Counted from the first letter of the stretch, positions 9,091-18,379 are shown. The stretch is DNA of 64,000 nt from Geodermatophilus bullaregiensis (GCF_016907675.1 NZ_JAFBCJ010000001.1:3534001-3598000); one strand, 5' to 3'. Numbers and translations: made by a program. Notes: generated from the letters alone by a model not told the origin.

Positions 9091-9439
9091 TCGGGCCGAC
9101 CCGAGAGGTGCGGTGACACAGGTGGACCGCTCCTTGGTGGAGCATCGCGTCGACCCGTCGCCGTGGCGCATCCTCCACCCCACCGGAGGTCTCGATGCGG
9201 CTCGCCGTCACGTTGCTGCCGGGGTGGTTCGTCCTGGTCGAACCGGTCCCGGGGGTCCGGCAGACGTTCTCCCCGGCGTGCGTCTCCGCCGGCGGCCATG
9301 GGCTGGGACTTCCCCGTGCGTCCCATCCCGGACGCTGGGGCTCGACACGGCTGGTCGGACCAGGTCCGACCGGACGTCCCAGCCGTGCACTCGAGCACGC
9401 GCCGCAGCCGTGGTCGGCGACAGCAGGACAGGAGTCATC
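9091..9439. other. Intergenic stretch, no gene supported
   Basis: Holds one doubtful plus-strand frame beginning ATG 9195 after a GGAGG, 85 codons, with no recognisable domain and poor composition after ~40 residues. Nothing else seen. Confidence 0.35.
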
Positions 9440-9940
9440 ATGCAAGGCGTGAAGCGGCGGTCCGTACTCCAGGCCTGCGCCTGCACAGCCGCGGCTGCGG
9501 TTGCGGGGAACGCCTTCGTCGGTAAGGCGGCGATGGACTGGTTCCGAGGCCTCACCGCTCCGCGCTGGCAGTTGCCGCTACCTGCCTTCCTGGTCGTCGG
9601 TGGGCTCTACTACGGGATCATCGGCTACGTGCTCGCGCGGAGCATCGACCGCCGCGACGCGAGGAGCACCGCATGGAGCCTGGCGGTCCTCGTGGGCAAC
9701 GAGGCCTGGAACGGGGTCTTCTTCGGCCGTCGGAGCGCTCGTGCCGGCTTCACCGGCCTGTGCGCCTTCGTGGTCCCCCTGGTGGCGCTCCAGCGATCGG
9801 TGGTGGGGGACGCACGCTCGCGCCACGTCCTGGCCCCGTACACGGCCTACGTCCTCGTGTACGACCTGCCGTGGACCTACCGGCTGTGGCGGATGAACCC
9901 GACCGACGTGCGGACGCGCCTTCCCGACACCGGCGACTGA
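9440..9940 (+). CDS. TspO/MBR-like membrane protein
   Basis: A 166-residue protein with five predicted membrane helices. The C-terminal block APYTAYVLVYDLPWTYRLW and the WNGVFFGRRS block fit the TspO/MBR (tryptophan-rich sensory protein) family, which binds porphyrins and other tetrapyrroles at the membrane and acts in stress signalling; the N-terminal WxxP-type motif is weak (FRGLTAPRW). An AGGACAGGAG Shine-Dalgarno precedes the ATG. The family call is moderate because several canonical Trp residues are absent. Confidence 0.7.
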   Translation: MQGVKRRSVLQACACTAAAAVAGNAFVGKAAMDWFRGLTAPRWQLPLPAFLVVGGLYYGIIGYVLARSIDRRDARSTAWSLAVLVGNEAWNGVFFGRRSARAGFTGLCAFVVPLVALQRSVVGDARSRHVLAPYTAYVLVYDLPWTYRLWRMNPTDVRTRLPDTGD

Positions 9941-10063
9941 CGAGCCCGGGCCGAGTCGCAACTCGCCGGGCTCCAGCCATCACGAGCGGACAGAGGCGTC
10001 GCACGGCCCACCGTTCCGCCTCACCGCATGGGCGGCGTGGGCCGCGCTCGGTGCTCCTGTCCG

Positions 10064-10933
10064 TCACCGCCGGAGGTCGGTCACCTCGTCGAGCCGACCC
10101 AGCTTGTGCGGGTTGCGCATCGCGTACATGTGCGCGATCCGGCCGTCCTGGACGACGAAGGTGATCGCCGTGTCGAACGGGCCGCCCGGGTCGACGTGTG
10201 CGGCGACCGTGCCGTTGACCAGCGGCGTGGTGATCCGCACGCCGGGCGCCAGCTCCGCGAAGCGCGCGAGCGCCCGGGCCACCCGCAGCTGGCCGGTGAC
10301 CGGGCGGAGCGCGGCCGGCGCCAGGCCGCCGCTGTCGGCGACCACCACGACGTCGGGCGCGAGCACGTCCAGCAGGCCCTGCACGTCGCCGGAGGTGACC
10401 GCGGCGAGGAACCGGTCCACGACCCGCTGCTGCTCGGCGCGGCCCACCGCCATCCGCGGCCGGCGCGCGGCCACGTGCCCGCGCGCCCGGTGCGCGATCT
10501 GCCGCACCGCGGCGTTCGACCTGCCCACCGCCTCGGCGATCTCGTCGTAGGGGACGTCGAACACCTCGTGCAGCACCAGGACCGCACGCTCGGTCGGCTC
10601 CAGCGTCTCGAGCACGGTGAGCATCGCGATCGAGACGCTCTCCGCCAGCTCGACGTCGTCGGCCACGTCGGGACTGGTCAGCAGCGGCTCGGGCAGCCAC
10701 TCGCCGACGTAGTCCTCCCGGCGGCGGGCCATGGTGCGCAGCCGGTTGAGCGCCTGCCGGGTGACGATCCGCACCAGGTACGCCCGCGGGTCCCGCACCG
10801 CCGCCCGGTCCGCCTCCGCCCACCGCAGCCAGGTCTCCTGCACCACGTCGTCGGCGTCGGCGGCCGAGCCGAGCATCTGGTAGGCGACGGTGAACAGCAG
10901 GCCGCGGTGGGCGAGGAACGGGTCGTCGGTCAT
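10064..10933 (-). CDS. sigJ: ECF RNA polymerase sigma factor SigJ family
   Basis: A 289-residue ECF41-type sigma factor. Region 2 (FTVAYQMLGSAADADDVVQE, TWLRWA), region 4 (LEPTERAVLVLHEVFDVPYD, AEAVGRSNAAVRQIAHRARG) and a C-terminal SnoaL-like domain (from ~170) with the ECF41 NGTVAAHV / DGRIAHMYAMRNPHKL blocks. In this family the SnoaL extension modulates activity in place of an anti-sigma factor. Its ATG overlaps the stop of the upstream carboxymuconolactone decarboxylase-like gene by four bases. ECF41 factors usually direct transcription of exactly such an adjacent COE (CMD-type) gene, so autocontrol of this operon is likely. Confidence 0.92.
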   Translation of the reverse strand: MTDDPFLAHRGLLFTVAYQMLGSAADADDVVQETWLRWAEADRAAVRDPRAYLVRIVTRQALNRLRTMARRREDYVGEWLPEPLLTSPDVADDVELAESVSIAMLTVLETLEPTERAVLVLHEVFDVPYDEIAEAVGRSNAAVRQIAHRARGHVAARRPRMAVGRAEQQRVVDRFLAAVTSGDVQGLLDVLAPDVVVVADSGGLAPAALRPVTGQLRVARALARFAELAPGVRITTPLVNGTVAAHVDPGGPFDTAITFVVQDGRIAHMYAMRNPHKLGRLDEVTDLRR

Positions 10934-11523
10934 GCCGAGGCGGCGCCGTCCGTCGACCGGGCCGCGAGCGGCGGCAGGCCGCAGGACGCAGCGAACTCCT
11001 GCGAGCGGATGCCGAGCGCGACGTTGCCCCGCGCGGTCATGTTCATCATGCCGATCCTGGCGGTCAGCTCCACGAGCGCGGGAGCTCCCAGCTCGTCGAG
11101 CAGCGCGGCCGACAACTCGTCGGTCACGGCGGGCGGGGTCTGGCTCATCGCCTCGGCGTACTCCATCACCCGCCGCTGCAGAGGTGTGAACGCCGTGGAC
11201 TCGCGCCACCGCGGCACCTCCCGCGCCCTGGCCTCGTCGAGCCCGCGGTCGTGGGTCATGAAGTAGTGCAGGTCCAGGCAGAAACCGCAGCCGATCGTCG
11301 CGGCCGCGGCCATGGCCGCGAACGTCGCGAGGTCGCGGTCCAGCCGGTCCCACGAGTCGACCTTGCGGCCGAAGCTCATCGAGTCCTTCAGCACGGCCGG
11401 GTGGTGCCACATGACCCCGGCACCCTCCGGCACTTGGCCGAGCATCCTGCGGCTGATCGTCTTGAGGAGGGTCCCGTAGATGCCGGTGATCTCGATCGCG
11501 GGGACCCGGGTGCTGCTCGCCAT
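10930..11523 (-). CDS. Carboxymuconolactone decarboxylase (AhpD-like) family protein
   Basis: A 197-residue all-helical CMD/AhpD-like protein. The redox motif CGFC lies in TIGCGFCLDLHYFM, as in AhpD-type alkylhydroperoxidases. It starts at ATG 11523, preceded by GGAGGAG, and its stop overlaps the sigJ start, making a two-gene operon. As the partner (COE: carboxymuconolactone decarboxylase, oxidoreductase or epimerase) of an ECF41 sigma factor, it is the predicted target gene; its substrate is unknown, but peroxide or quinone detoxification is the usual guess. Confidence 0.9.
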   Translation of the reverse strand: MASSTRVPAIEITGIYGTLLKTISRRMLGQVPEGAGVMWHHPAVLKDSMSFGRKVDSWDRLDRDLATFAAMAAAATIGCGFCLDLHYFMTHDRGLDEARAREVPRWRESTAFTPLQRRVMEYAEAMSQTPPAVTDELSAALLDELGAPALVELTARIGMMNMTARGNVALGIRSQEFAASCGLPPLAARSTDGAASA

Positions 11524-11758
11524 GTCTCCTCCAGGGTGTGCGGTGGCGTCGACATGGAGACACCGGCCGCGCCGCGGGTGTGACACCCGCGGTCGGGCCC
11601 GGCCGGCCGTCGGCTCCACGGGCCGGGAGGGAGTGGGTCCGGACGTCGATCGGTGCTTCACTGACGTGGGCGGCCGTGGCGGGAGCGGGTACCGAACTCG
11701 TCTGCTCGCCGCCGCGCTGACCGGTCAGTAGTCGAGTCCCACGGGCGAGGAGCCGCAG

Positions 11759-11944
11759 ATGGGCACGCTCACCGCTTCGCCGTCACCCCGTGCCACCCGG
11801 GCCGCCGGACCGCTGGTGCGGCCGTGCGTGGCCGGTGACATCGGTGTCGAGCGCCGAGAGATCGAGTGCGAGCCGGTGGCCGACCCGGCTCCGGCCCAGC
11901 CGGATCCGGCGCCGACCGCGCCGGCCGAGCCCGCTCCTGCATGA
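11759..11944 (+). CDS. Possible small protein upstream of unknown membrane protein
   Basis: A 61-codon frame from ATG 11759 with GAGGAG eight bases upstream, ending in an ATGA overlap with the next gene. The first 40 residues look ordinary (GDIGVERREIECEPV); the end is Pro/Ala-rich. No family recognised. The ribosome binding site and the four-base coupling argue for a real gene; the short length and composition argue against. Confidence 0.4.
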   Translation: MGTLTASPSPRATRAAGPLVRPCVAGDIGVERREIECEPVADPAPAQPDPAPTAPAEPAPA

Positions 11945-12672
11945 CCCCGCCTCCTGGCCTCCCGGAGCGATCTCCGTCGCTGGTGGCCGGGGAGGTGCAG
12001 GGGTACCGGCGGTTCCGGCTGACCGAGGACGGGCTGTGCCCGCCGGTGCACTTCGGCGCCGGGCCCTGGGACGGGCGGATCGAGCGGGCCCGGTGTGCGG
12101 TCGACGAGGGGCACGTGCCCCCGGAGTGGGGGTGCGGCTGCGGCCTCTACGGCTGGTACCACCCGAGCTACACCGGCCTGGGCACCGGCTGGGGCAACGT
12201 CACGGCGGTCGTCGCCGCCCGTGGCCGCGTCATCCTCGGTGACACCGGCTTCCGGGCCGCGGCGGCGCGCATCGTGGCCGTCAGCCTCCCTCGCCGCACC
12301 GGTCCCCGCCGACGGCGCCGGTTGGAGCAGGTGCTCGCCGAGCGCTATCCCGACGTCTCCGTCCACCGGTCCCGGCGGCGCATGGTCCGCCGGCACCCTC
12401 CCGAGGACCTCTCCGCGCTGGGCGTCGCGGTCCGTTCCAGCCCGGCCGTGCGCTACCGCTGGACCGCCCTGGTGCTGTGGCTGTGCGGCGTCGTCGCGCT
12501 GTGCTCGGTGGCGGTGGTCCCGCGTGCGGTACTCGACCGGTTGGGCCTCGTGGAGTGGCTCGGCGTCCTCGCGTGCTTCCTGCTGTGGCAGGCGGCCCTC
12601 GTCTGGCTCGTCTGCCGGGCCTCCCCGCCACCCGCGGGACCCGCCCGGCAGGAGCCCACCGAGGCGCGATGA
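11941..12672 (+). CDS. Uncharacterised membrane protein with Cys-rich N-terminal domain
   Basis: A 243-residue protein of unknown function. The first ~120 residues contain the pattern GYRRFRLTEDGLCPPVHF ... CGCGLYGWYHP, a motif seen in actinobacterial proteins of unknown role (W/G-x-DG-L..P ... CxCGLY). Two hydrophobic segments follow near the C-terminus (TALVLWLCGVVALCSVAVV and GVLACFLLWQAALVWLVC), so it is probably membrane-anchored. An ATG at 11941 is coupled to the preceding small frame; a start at 11866 is also possible. No clear neighbours in function. Confidence 0.65.
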   Translation: MTPPPGLPERSPSLVAGEVQGYRRFRLTEDGLCPPVHFGAGPWDGRIERARCAVDEGHVPPEWGCGCGLYGWYHPSYTGLGTGWGNVTAVVAARGRVILGDTGFRAAAARIVAVSLPRRTGPRRRRRLEQVLAERYPDVSVHRSRRRMVRRHPPEDLSALGVAVRSSPAVRYRWTALVLWLCGVVALCSVAVVPRAVLDRLGLVEWLGVLACFLLWQAALVWLVCRASPPPAGPARQEPTEAR

Positions 12673-12852
12673 CGCCCCTCGTCCCCGCACGCGGCGTCGG
12701 GGTCCGTGCGGGTCCACGAGGCCGGCCGCGGAGCCGTGCACGACCGAGAACTCCCAGGTCGCGGGCGTGAGGTGCTCGACAGCGGCCCGTGTGCCGGGCT
12801 GTCCTCTGCCGACACCCGTGCCCCTGCCCCGGCCGGTGAGTCAGGAGGGGCT

Positions 12853-15027
12853 GTGTTCGATCGACTCGGCCGTCTGGTGTACCGCCGGCGGCGGTGGGTG
12901 CTGGCGCTCGCCCTCGTGCTCGTCGTCCTCTCCGGGGTCTGGGGTTCCGGTGTCTTCGGGCAGATGACCGGCGGGGGCTTCGACGACCCCGGCAGCGAGA
13001 GCTCGCTAGCCGCCCGGGAGGCCGAACGGGACCTGGGCCGCAGCGCCGCGGACGTCGTCGTCCTGTACTCCAGCGACGACCTGACGGTCGACGACCCCCG
13101 CTACGCCGAGGCGGTCGCCTCCACCCTGGACGCCCTGCCGGAGGACGACGTGCTCCGGACCGTCTCCTTCCTCGACAACCCGGATCCGTCGCTGGTCAGC
13201 GAGGACCGGCGCAGCACCTACGCCGTGCTCACCCTGCGCGGCGACGAGGACGAGCGGGAGGACGTCCTCGACGCCGTCGAGGAGGACCTGGCCACTCCCG
13301 GGCTGACGACGCGGCTCGGCGGGGAGGTGACCCTCAACCGGGACATGAACCAGCAGGTCAGCGAGGACCTCACGCTGGCCGAGAGCATCTCCCTGCCGGT
13401 CCTGGCGGTGCTGCTGCTGGCCGTCTTCGGCAGCCTGGCGGCCGCGAGCCTGCCCCTGGCCATCGGCGTGACCGCGATCCTCGGCTCGCTCGCCGCCCTG
13501 CGCGCGTTCTCGCTGGTCACCGACGTCTCGATCTTCGCGGTCAACGTGGTGACCGTCCTGGGCCTCGGGCTGGCCATCGACTACGGGCTCTTCGTGGTCA
13601 GCCGGTTCCGCGAGGAGGTCCACCGGCAGCGCAGCGTCGAGGACGCCCTGGCCCGGACCCTCGCGACGGCGGGACGCACGGTCGCCGTCTCCGGCGTCAC
13701 CGTGGCGATCTCGCTGGCTGGTCTGCTCCTCTTCCCGCAGGTCTTCCTCCGCTCGATGGGCTTCGGCGGGATGAGCGCCGTCCTCGTCGCGATGCTGGCC
13801 GCCCTGACCCTGCTCCCCGCGCTGCTGGCGGTGCTCGGACCCCGCGTGGACGCCCTCTCGGTGCGGCGCCGGCGCCGGCGGCCGGCCCACGCCGCCCACC
13901 GCGACGGGGCGTGGTACCGGATCGCGCGCACCGTCATGCGGCGTCCCGTCGTCCACGGCGTCGCGGTCACGGGGCTGCTGGTGGTCCTCGCGCTGCCCTT
14001 CACCCGGGCGGAGTTCGGCGGCATCGACGTGCGCGCCATGCCCGAGGGGGCGGAGAGCCGGGTGGTCGCCGAGACGATCGAGCGCGACTTCCCCCCGGGT
14101 CCGGCCGGGCCGGTCGAGGCGATCGTCACGCTGCCCGGCGCGGCCGACTCGCCGGAGGGCGGGGCGGCGCTGCAGACCTACGTCACCGCGGTCGGCGCCG
14201 TCCCCGGCGTGGACGGCGCCACGGTCGTCGACGCGGCCGGGAGCACGGCGCGGGTGGCCATCGCCTCCGGTGTCGACCCGGTGGGTCCCGAGAGCAGGCA
14301 GCTGGTGGCCGCGGTCCGGTCCGTGTCCCCTCCCGACGGTGCCGAGGTCCTGGTCGGCGGACCGAGCGCGCTCTACGCCGACCTGCTCGACAGCCTCGGC
14401 TCGCTGCTGCCCTGGATGGCCGTGCTCGTGGCGGTCACGCTGTTCGTCCTGCTGTTCCTGGCCTTCGGCTCGGTCGTGGTGCCGGTCAAGGCCATGGTGA
14501 TGAACGTGCTGTCGCTGGGTGCCTCGTTCGGTGCGCTGGTGTGGGTCTTCCAGGACGGTCACCTGTCGGGGGTCCTGGGCTTCACGCCGACCGGCTTCCT
14601 GGAGGCCACGTCCCCGATCCTGGTGCTGGCCATCGTCTTCGGGCTGTCCATGGACTACGAGGTCTTCCTCATGTCCCGCATCCGCGAGCAGTACGACCTC
14701 ACCGGCGACAACACCGCGGCCGTGGCGACCGGGCTGCAGCGCACCGGCGGGATCATCACCAGCGCGGCGCTGCTGCTCGTCGTGGTGATCGGCGCCTTCG
14801 CGACCTCCGGCGTCGTCCTCATCAAGATGGTCGGGATCGCGATGCTGATCGCCATCGTCGTCGACGCGACGGTCGTGCGGACGGTGCTCGTGCCGGCCAC
14901 CATGCGACTGCTCGGCCGGGCCAACTGGTGGGCGCCCGGACCGCTGGGCCGGCTCTACGCCCGCTACGGCATCCGCGAGTCCGAGGGCGAGCCGCTGCCC
15001 CGGCCGGAGCGGCTGGTCGACGCCTGA
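12853..15027 (+). CDS. MMPL family RND transporter
   Basis: A 724-residue member of the MMPL/SSD-type RND superfamily of proton-driven lipid or drug exporters. It shows a first helix at ~13-33, an extracellular loop, five-six helices, then a repeat of the same plan. The duplicated Asp-Tyr motifs expected in TM4 and TM10 are present: GLGLAIDYGLFVVSRFREE and FGLSMDYEVFLMSRIREQY, which carry the proton-relay residues. GTG 12853 lies behind AGGAGGGG; the open frame extends upstream but without such a site. No neighbouring lipid genes identify the cargo. Confidence 0.93.
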   Translation: MFDRLGRLVYRRRRWVLALALVLVVLSGVWGSGVFGQMTGGGFDDPGSESSLAAREAERDLGRSAADVVVLYSSDDLTVDDPRYAEAVASTLDALPEDDVLRTVSFLDNPDPSLVSEDRRSTYAVLTLRGDEDEREDVLDAVEEDLATPGLTTRLGGEVTLNRDMNQQVSEDLTLAESISLPVLAVLLLAVFGSLAAASLPLAIGVTAILGSLAALRAFSLVTDVSIFAVNVVTVLGLGLAIDYGLFVVSRFREEVHRQRSVEDALARTLATAGRTVAVSGVTVAISLAGLLLFPQVFLRSMGFGGMSAVLVAMLAALTLLPALLAVLGPRVDALSVRRRRRRPAHAAHRDGAWYRIARTVMRRPVVHGVAVTGLLVVLALPFTRAEFGGIDVRAMPEGAESRVVAETIERDFPPGPAGPVEAIVTLPGAADSPEGGAALQTYVTAVGAVPGVDGATVVDAAGSTARVAIASGVDPVGPESRQLVAAVRSVSPPDGAEVLVGGPSALYADLLDSLGSLLPWMAVLVAVTLFVLLFLAFGSVVVPVKAMVMNVLSLGASFGALVWVFQDGHLSGVLGFTPTGFLEATSPILVLAIVFGLSMDYEVFLMSRIREQYDLTGDNTAAVATGLQRTGGIITSAALLLVVVIGAFATSGVVLIKMVGIAMLIAIVVDATVVRTVLVPATMRLLGRANWWAPGPLGRLYARYGIRESEGEPLPRPERLVDA

Positions 15028-15151
15028 CCGACCGTCCGCGGACAGGGCTGCCGCGCCCGACCGGGACCACGACCGCCACCCCGGCCGCGCACCCCTGGCC
15101 GCCGGGCCGGGAGTGCCCCAGGCTGTGTGCCTGCAGTGGAGGAGGGGTGCG

Positions 15152-15565
15152 ATGAGGACGAGCCGGGTGGTGCTGACCGGCGCCGCGGTCGGCACGATCG
15201 TGGGCACGGCGCGCGCGGACCTCAACGCCACCCACGTGTTCAACCCCGACTGGCCCCCGCACGCCCGCTTCCACGGCGCCGCCGGCTGGGGCACCGTGGC
15301 CGGCGCCCAACTGGTCGCGCTGTGGCTGCTGTGGCGGCCGGCGTCCACCACCGCCGAGCAGGACCTGGCGGCCAGGACCGCCGCGCTGCTGCCGGCGGTC
15401 GCGTGGGCGCCCTTCTTCGCCGCCCTGGCCACACCCGGCACCGCGGTCGAGGACGAGCCCGGGCACCTGCCGCGCGTGGCCGGCGTGCCGCTCAACCTGG
15501 TGCCCGCGACCCTCGTGCCGGCCGTTGCCGCCCTCGGCTACCTGCTGCACCGCCGCGGGCTGTAG
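15152..15565 (+). CDS. Small DUF6640-like membrane protein
   Basis: A 137-residue protein with four hydrophobic segments. The stretch ADLNATHVFNPDWPPHARFH is the hallmark of the DUF6640-type membrane family (D.N.THxFNPxWPPHARFH). Starts at ATG 15152 after GGAGGAGGGG. Function unknown. It converges with the next gene over a strong hairpin. Confidence 0.75.
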   Translation: MRTSRVVLTGAAVGTIVGTARADLNATHVFNPDWPPHARFHGAAGWGTVAGAQLVALWLLWRPASTTAEQDLAARTAALLPAVAWAPFFAALATPGTAVEDEPGHLPRVAGVPLNLVPATLVPAVAALGYLLHRRGL

Positions 15566-15607
15566 TCACCCGCGCCGGAGGGCCTCACCGCGGGGCGGTC
15601 CGCCCGA

Positions 15608-15646
15608 CGCCGGTGCGGGTGAGCGGAGTGCTCACCCGCACCGGCG
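15608..15646. terminator. Bidirectional intrinsic terminator
   Basis: Perfect 17-bp inverted repeat (CGCCGGTGCGGGTGAGC / complement) with a 5-base loop, lying between two convergent genes. No U-tract, as is usual in high-GC actinobacteria. Confidence 0.8.
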
Positions 15647-15684
15647 CGGACGGGGGTCGCGACCCGCGGTGCGGCCCTGCCGGG

Positions 15685-16104
15685 TCAGGGCCGCCCGTTG
15701 CGGCGGTTGCCCGACTTGGCGGGCGGGACCAGCGGGTCCGGCAGGGGAGCCTCCGCCCCGACGGGTCCGCCCGTACCCGACACCGGCGGAGCCGGAGGGG
15801 GCGGCACGACGACGTCGACGTCCTCGAGGCTGACCGTCCCGACGTCGGCCGTCCCGGAGCCGGTGCCGGTGCCGGTGCCGGTGCCGGTGCCCTGGCTCCC
15901 GGACCCGCGCCCGGACAGCTTGTCGATGCTGCCCTGCAGCGGAGCCGGAGCGACGGCCCTGGCCTGCTCCAGGGCCTGCTGGACCTCCGGCCGCTCCACG
16001 AGGCCGGCCGCGGCCTGCTTGATCTGCTCGTACCGGTCCCGCCCGGCGCGCGCGCCGAGCACGTACCCGACCCCCAGGCCGAGCCCCAACGACAGCTTGC
16101 CCAT
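15685..16104 (-). CDS. YtxH-like small protein with GT repeat
   Basis: A 139-residue protein. The N-terminus GLGVGYVLGARAGRDRYEQI is a short glycine-zipper membrane segment followed by an amphipathic start, as in YtxH-like proteins. A central low-complexity GTGTGTGTGT stretch and a Pro-rich segment follow, ending basic. ATG has GGAGGAGAG upstream. Function unknown; the same N-terminal motif closes the protein at 33.2 kb. Confidence 0.75.
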   Translation of the reverse strand: MGKLSLGLGLGVGYVLGARAGRDRYEQIKQAAAGLVERPEVQQALEQARAVAPAPLQGSIDKLSGRGSGSQGTGTGTGTGTGSGTADVGTVSLEDVDVVVPPPPAPPVSGTGGPVGAEAPLPDPLVPPAKSGNRRNGRP

Positions 16105-16410
16105 GACTCTCCTCCAGTCGTCCTCCGCCGGTCGTCCACCGGTTCCGGCGGACCACCTCGGGTGGCGGCCTCGGTGTGCCCGTGTCCGTCGGCGGCCGGG
16201 GTGACCCGCCCGCCGCGTCGACGGCCTCCGCCGCCAGCTACCCAGCAGGTGGCGTGCCAACCCGCCCGGCCGCCCGGTCGCGGCGCCGGCCCGGCCGCTC
16301 GGGGCGCCGGCGTCGACCGCCGACGACCCCGCGGCCTTGCCGTCTGTGACGCTGCGGTGACGCATCATGCGGAGGCTCGCGTCAGCGACCCGGACGGGAG
16401 AGGCGACGCG
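16105..16410. other. Intergenic stretch, divergent promoters
   Basis: About 300 bases between divergent genes with no recognisable gene; promoter elements not resolved. Confidence 0.35.
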
Positions 16411-16608
16411 ATGAGCAGGCTCCGCAGCGAGTGGACGCCGGCACAGGTGAAGGAACACCCCGGCGCGACGGACGAGAGCCCCACCGGGGCACGGATCACC
16501 GACCGCTCCAGCAGCACGTCGACGTCCCGGGCGGCCGGCCGGGTGGTCACCAGCAGGGCCGGCCTGGTGCCCTCGGGCGGCCTGCAGCAGTGCGGCAGTG
16601 ACCCGTGA
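16411..16608 (+). CDS. Possible 65-residue hypothetical protein
   Basis: ATG 16411 preceded by GGGAGAGGCGACGCG opens a 65-codon frame rich in Ser/Thr/Arg, ending four bases before the first GTG of the next gene. No family recognised. The spacing and ribosome-site-like upstream support it weakly; it could be a leader. Confidence 0.3.
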   Translation: MSRLRSEWTPAQVKEHPGATDESPTGARITDRSSSTSTSRAAGRVVTSRAGLVPSGGLQQCGSDP

Positions 16609-16625
16609 CCCGGGAGGGAGGCGCC

Positions 16626-17282
16626 GTGCCCGGCTCGATCGGCGAGCACGTCCTGCAGGAGCGGTACGGCACCGTCTCCCGTGCCCGCGGCTTCTACGAC
16701 CACCAGGTGCTCGACCACCTCAACGAGCGCATGCAGGCCTTCGTGGCCCGCGCGGAGATGGTCTTCGTCGCCACCGCCGACTCCGCGGGCGAGGCCGACT
16801 GCTCCTTCCGCGCCGGGGAGCCCGGGTTCGTCCGCGTGCTCGACGAGCGGCGGCTCCTCTGTCCCGAGTACCGGGGGAACGGCGTGATGGCCAGCCTCGG
16901 CAACATCATCGAGAACGGCCACGTCGGCCTGCTGTTCATCGACTTCTGCGGCGACGGGATCGGCCTGCACGTCAACGGCCGGGCCAGGCTGAGCGAGAAC
17001 GCCGAGCTGTTGGCCCGGGCCGGCCTCCCCGACGGCGTCCTCGCCGCCCTGGGGCAGCAGGGCGGTCGCCGGCCGGAGTGCTGGGTGGCGGTAGACGTCG
17101 TCGAGGCCTACGTCCACTGCTCCAAGCACATCCCGCGGCTGGTGCCGCGTCCTGCGGTGCCCCGGGCCCGGGGCACCGACGACGTGGTCCGCACGGGCGG
17201 GGACTTCTTCCGCGCGAAGCACTCACCCCGTCCGTGGGTGGACGGCGACGCCGACCTCTGCGAGCGCTCACACCCCGCATGA
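16626..17282 (+). CDS. Pyridoxamine 5'-phosphate oxidase family protein
   Basis: A 218-residue split-barrel FMN-binding fold protein. FVARAEMVFVATADSAGEAD (first barrel strands), FVRVLDERRLLCPEYRGNG and ASLGNIIENGHVGLLFID match the PNPOx-like family that often takes part in flavin- or F420-dependent redox reactions. The GTG at 16626 has GGGAGGGAGG just upstream; an in-frame GTG at 16605 is an alternative. Specific substrate unknown. Confidence 0.88.
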   Translation: MPGSIGEHVLQERYGTVSRARGFYDHQVLDHLNERMQAFVARAEMVFVATADSAGEADCSFRAGEPGFVRVLDERRLLCPEYRGNGVMASLGNIIENGHVGLLFIDFCGDGIGLHVNGRARLSENAELLARAGLPDGVLAALGQQGGRRPECWVAVDVVEAYVHCSKHIPRLVPRPAVPRARGTDDVVRTGGDFFRAKHSPRPWVDGDADLCERSHPA

Positions 17283-17531
17283 CGACGAGCGGCCCGGTGC
17301 CGCGCTCCCGGGTCCTGGGAGAGCCACGGCGAGCAGCGCCCCCGTCCGTCGGGGACGGCTGCCCGTGCGCCCGGTCCCGGGACGCGGACGACGTCTCGCT
17401 CGACCGGGCCGACCCGGCCCTCGGTCATGCCCTCGTCCCTGGGAGCGGCTCCACGGGCGCGAGGTCGTACCCCGGCCCGGTCACCACTCCCGGGGGCCGG
17501 CGGGAACGCCGGCTCGACGTCCCCCCGCGCA

Positions 17532-18236
17532 TCAGAGACCGAGGGCTCGCACCATCGCTGCACGGGTGCGCGGTCCGACCACGCCGTCCACGGCGAGCCC
17601 CGAAGCCCTCTGGAAGTCGCGGGTCGCCTGCTCCGTCATCGGCCCGAAGACCTCGTCGACGTCGACCCGCCGGTCGAGGGCCTGGACGAGACGCCACTGC
17701 CAGGTCGCCACCGCAGCCCCCTTGTCACCGCGGCGGAGCAGCTGGTTCCCGGTGCCCGGCTCCGCGTGGACGACGTCGACGGCGACGCGAGCAGGCCCGC
17801 CGAGCGTGGTGACGCGGAGCCCGGTCCTGGCGGCCACCCCGATGCCCCAGGTGAGCACGCCCTCGAAGTCACCCGCGTCGGCGATCTGGCGGAACGCCGC
17901 GAACCCCGTCACGTCGGGGAGCGGGCCGGACCGCGTAGGGCTCCCGTCGTCCCGGTGCGCGGCCGCGGGCTGCAAGGTGATCTCGACGACGGCCCGGCCG
18001 CGGAGGGGGATCGGCCGGCCCGAACCGTCCTCGATCAGCTGGTCCACGTACCGCACGTGGTACCCGGGGGCCGGGCCCTCGAAGTCGAGGACGAGCCGGT
18101 CGAAGTCCTTGTTGCGGCCGGCGCGGACACCCACGAGGAAGGTCCGGCCGTCGCGCTGCGTCACGGTCTCCTCGATCGGGCCCGTCGTCAGGGTGCCCGA
18201 CAGCTTCTGCCCCACGAGTTCGGTCATGGGCGTCAC
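17532..18236 (-). CDS. AMIN-like domain and peptidoglycan-binding protein
   Basis: A 234-residue protein. Residues ~30-155 (VGVRAGRNKDFDRLVLDFEG, YHVRYVDQLIEDGSG, VVEITLQPAAAHR) fit the actinobacterial AMIN-like domain; residues ~165-232 (LLRRGDKGAAVATWQWRLVQ ... VFGPMTEQATRDFQRASGLA) are a classic PG_binding_1 three-helix domain. Both domains bind cell-wall components. No signal peptide can be seen, which is odd for a wall-binding protein; an unrecognised upstream start or a cytoplasmic role are possible. ATG 18236 is used; a second Met three codons later is an alternative. Confidence 0.82.
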   Translation of the reverse strand: MTPMTELVGQKLSGTLTTGPIEETVTQRDGRTFLVGVRAGRNKDFDRLVLDFEGPAPGYHVRYVDQLIEDGSGRPIPLRGRAVVEITLQPAAAHRDDGSPTRSGPLPDVTGFAAFRQIADAGDFEGVLTWGIGVAARTGLRVTTLGGPARVAVDVVHAEPGTGNQLLRRGDKGAAVATWQWRLVQALDRRVDVDEVFGPMTEQATRDFQRASGLAVDGVVGPRTRAAMVRALGL

Positions 18237-18379
18237 CGAACCGTGCCGCCGTCACGGGGCCGTCATCCCTGCGTCACCCGGGAGCCGGAGGACGGCCGGG
18301 GACGGCCTGGTCACCTGGCGATCGGCGCCGGCCTGCGCCTGTCCCCGGCGACGGGGCGCCGCTAGGGTCGGCCGCGCCC

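Noticed and set aside
9195..9452. 85-codon plus frame with a GGAGG site before ATG 9195
   Set aside because: No recognisable domain and the frame runs into the TspO-like gene; not enough to call.
13006..15495. 829-codon minus-strand ORF opposite the MMPL gene
   Set aside because: Arg/Gln/Asp/Gly-rich antisense shadow caused by high GC; the plus strand encodes a full MMPL transporter with all motifs.
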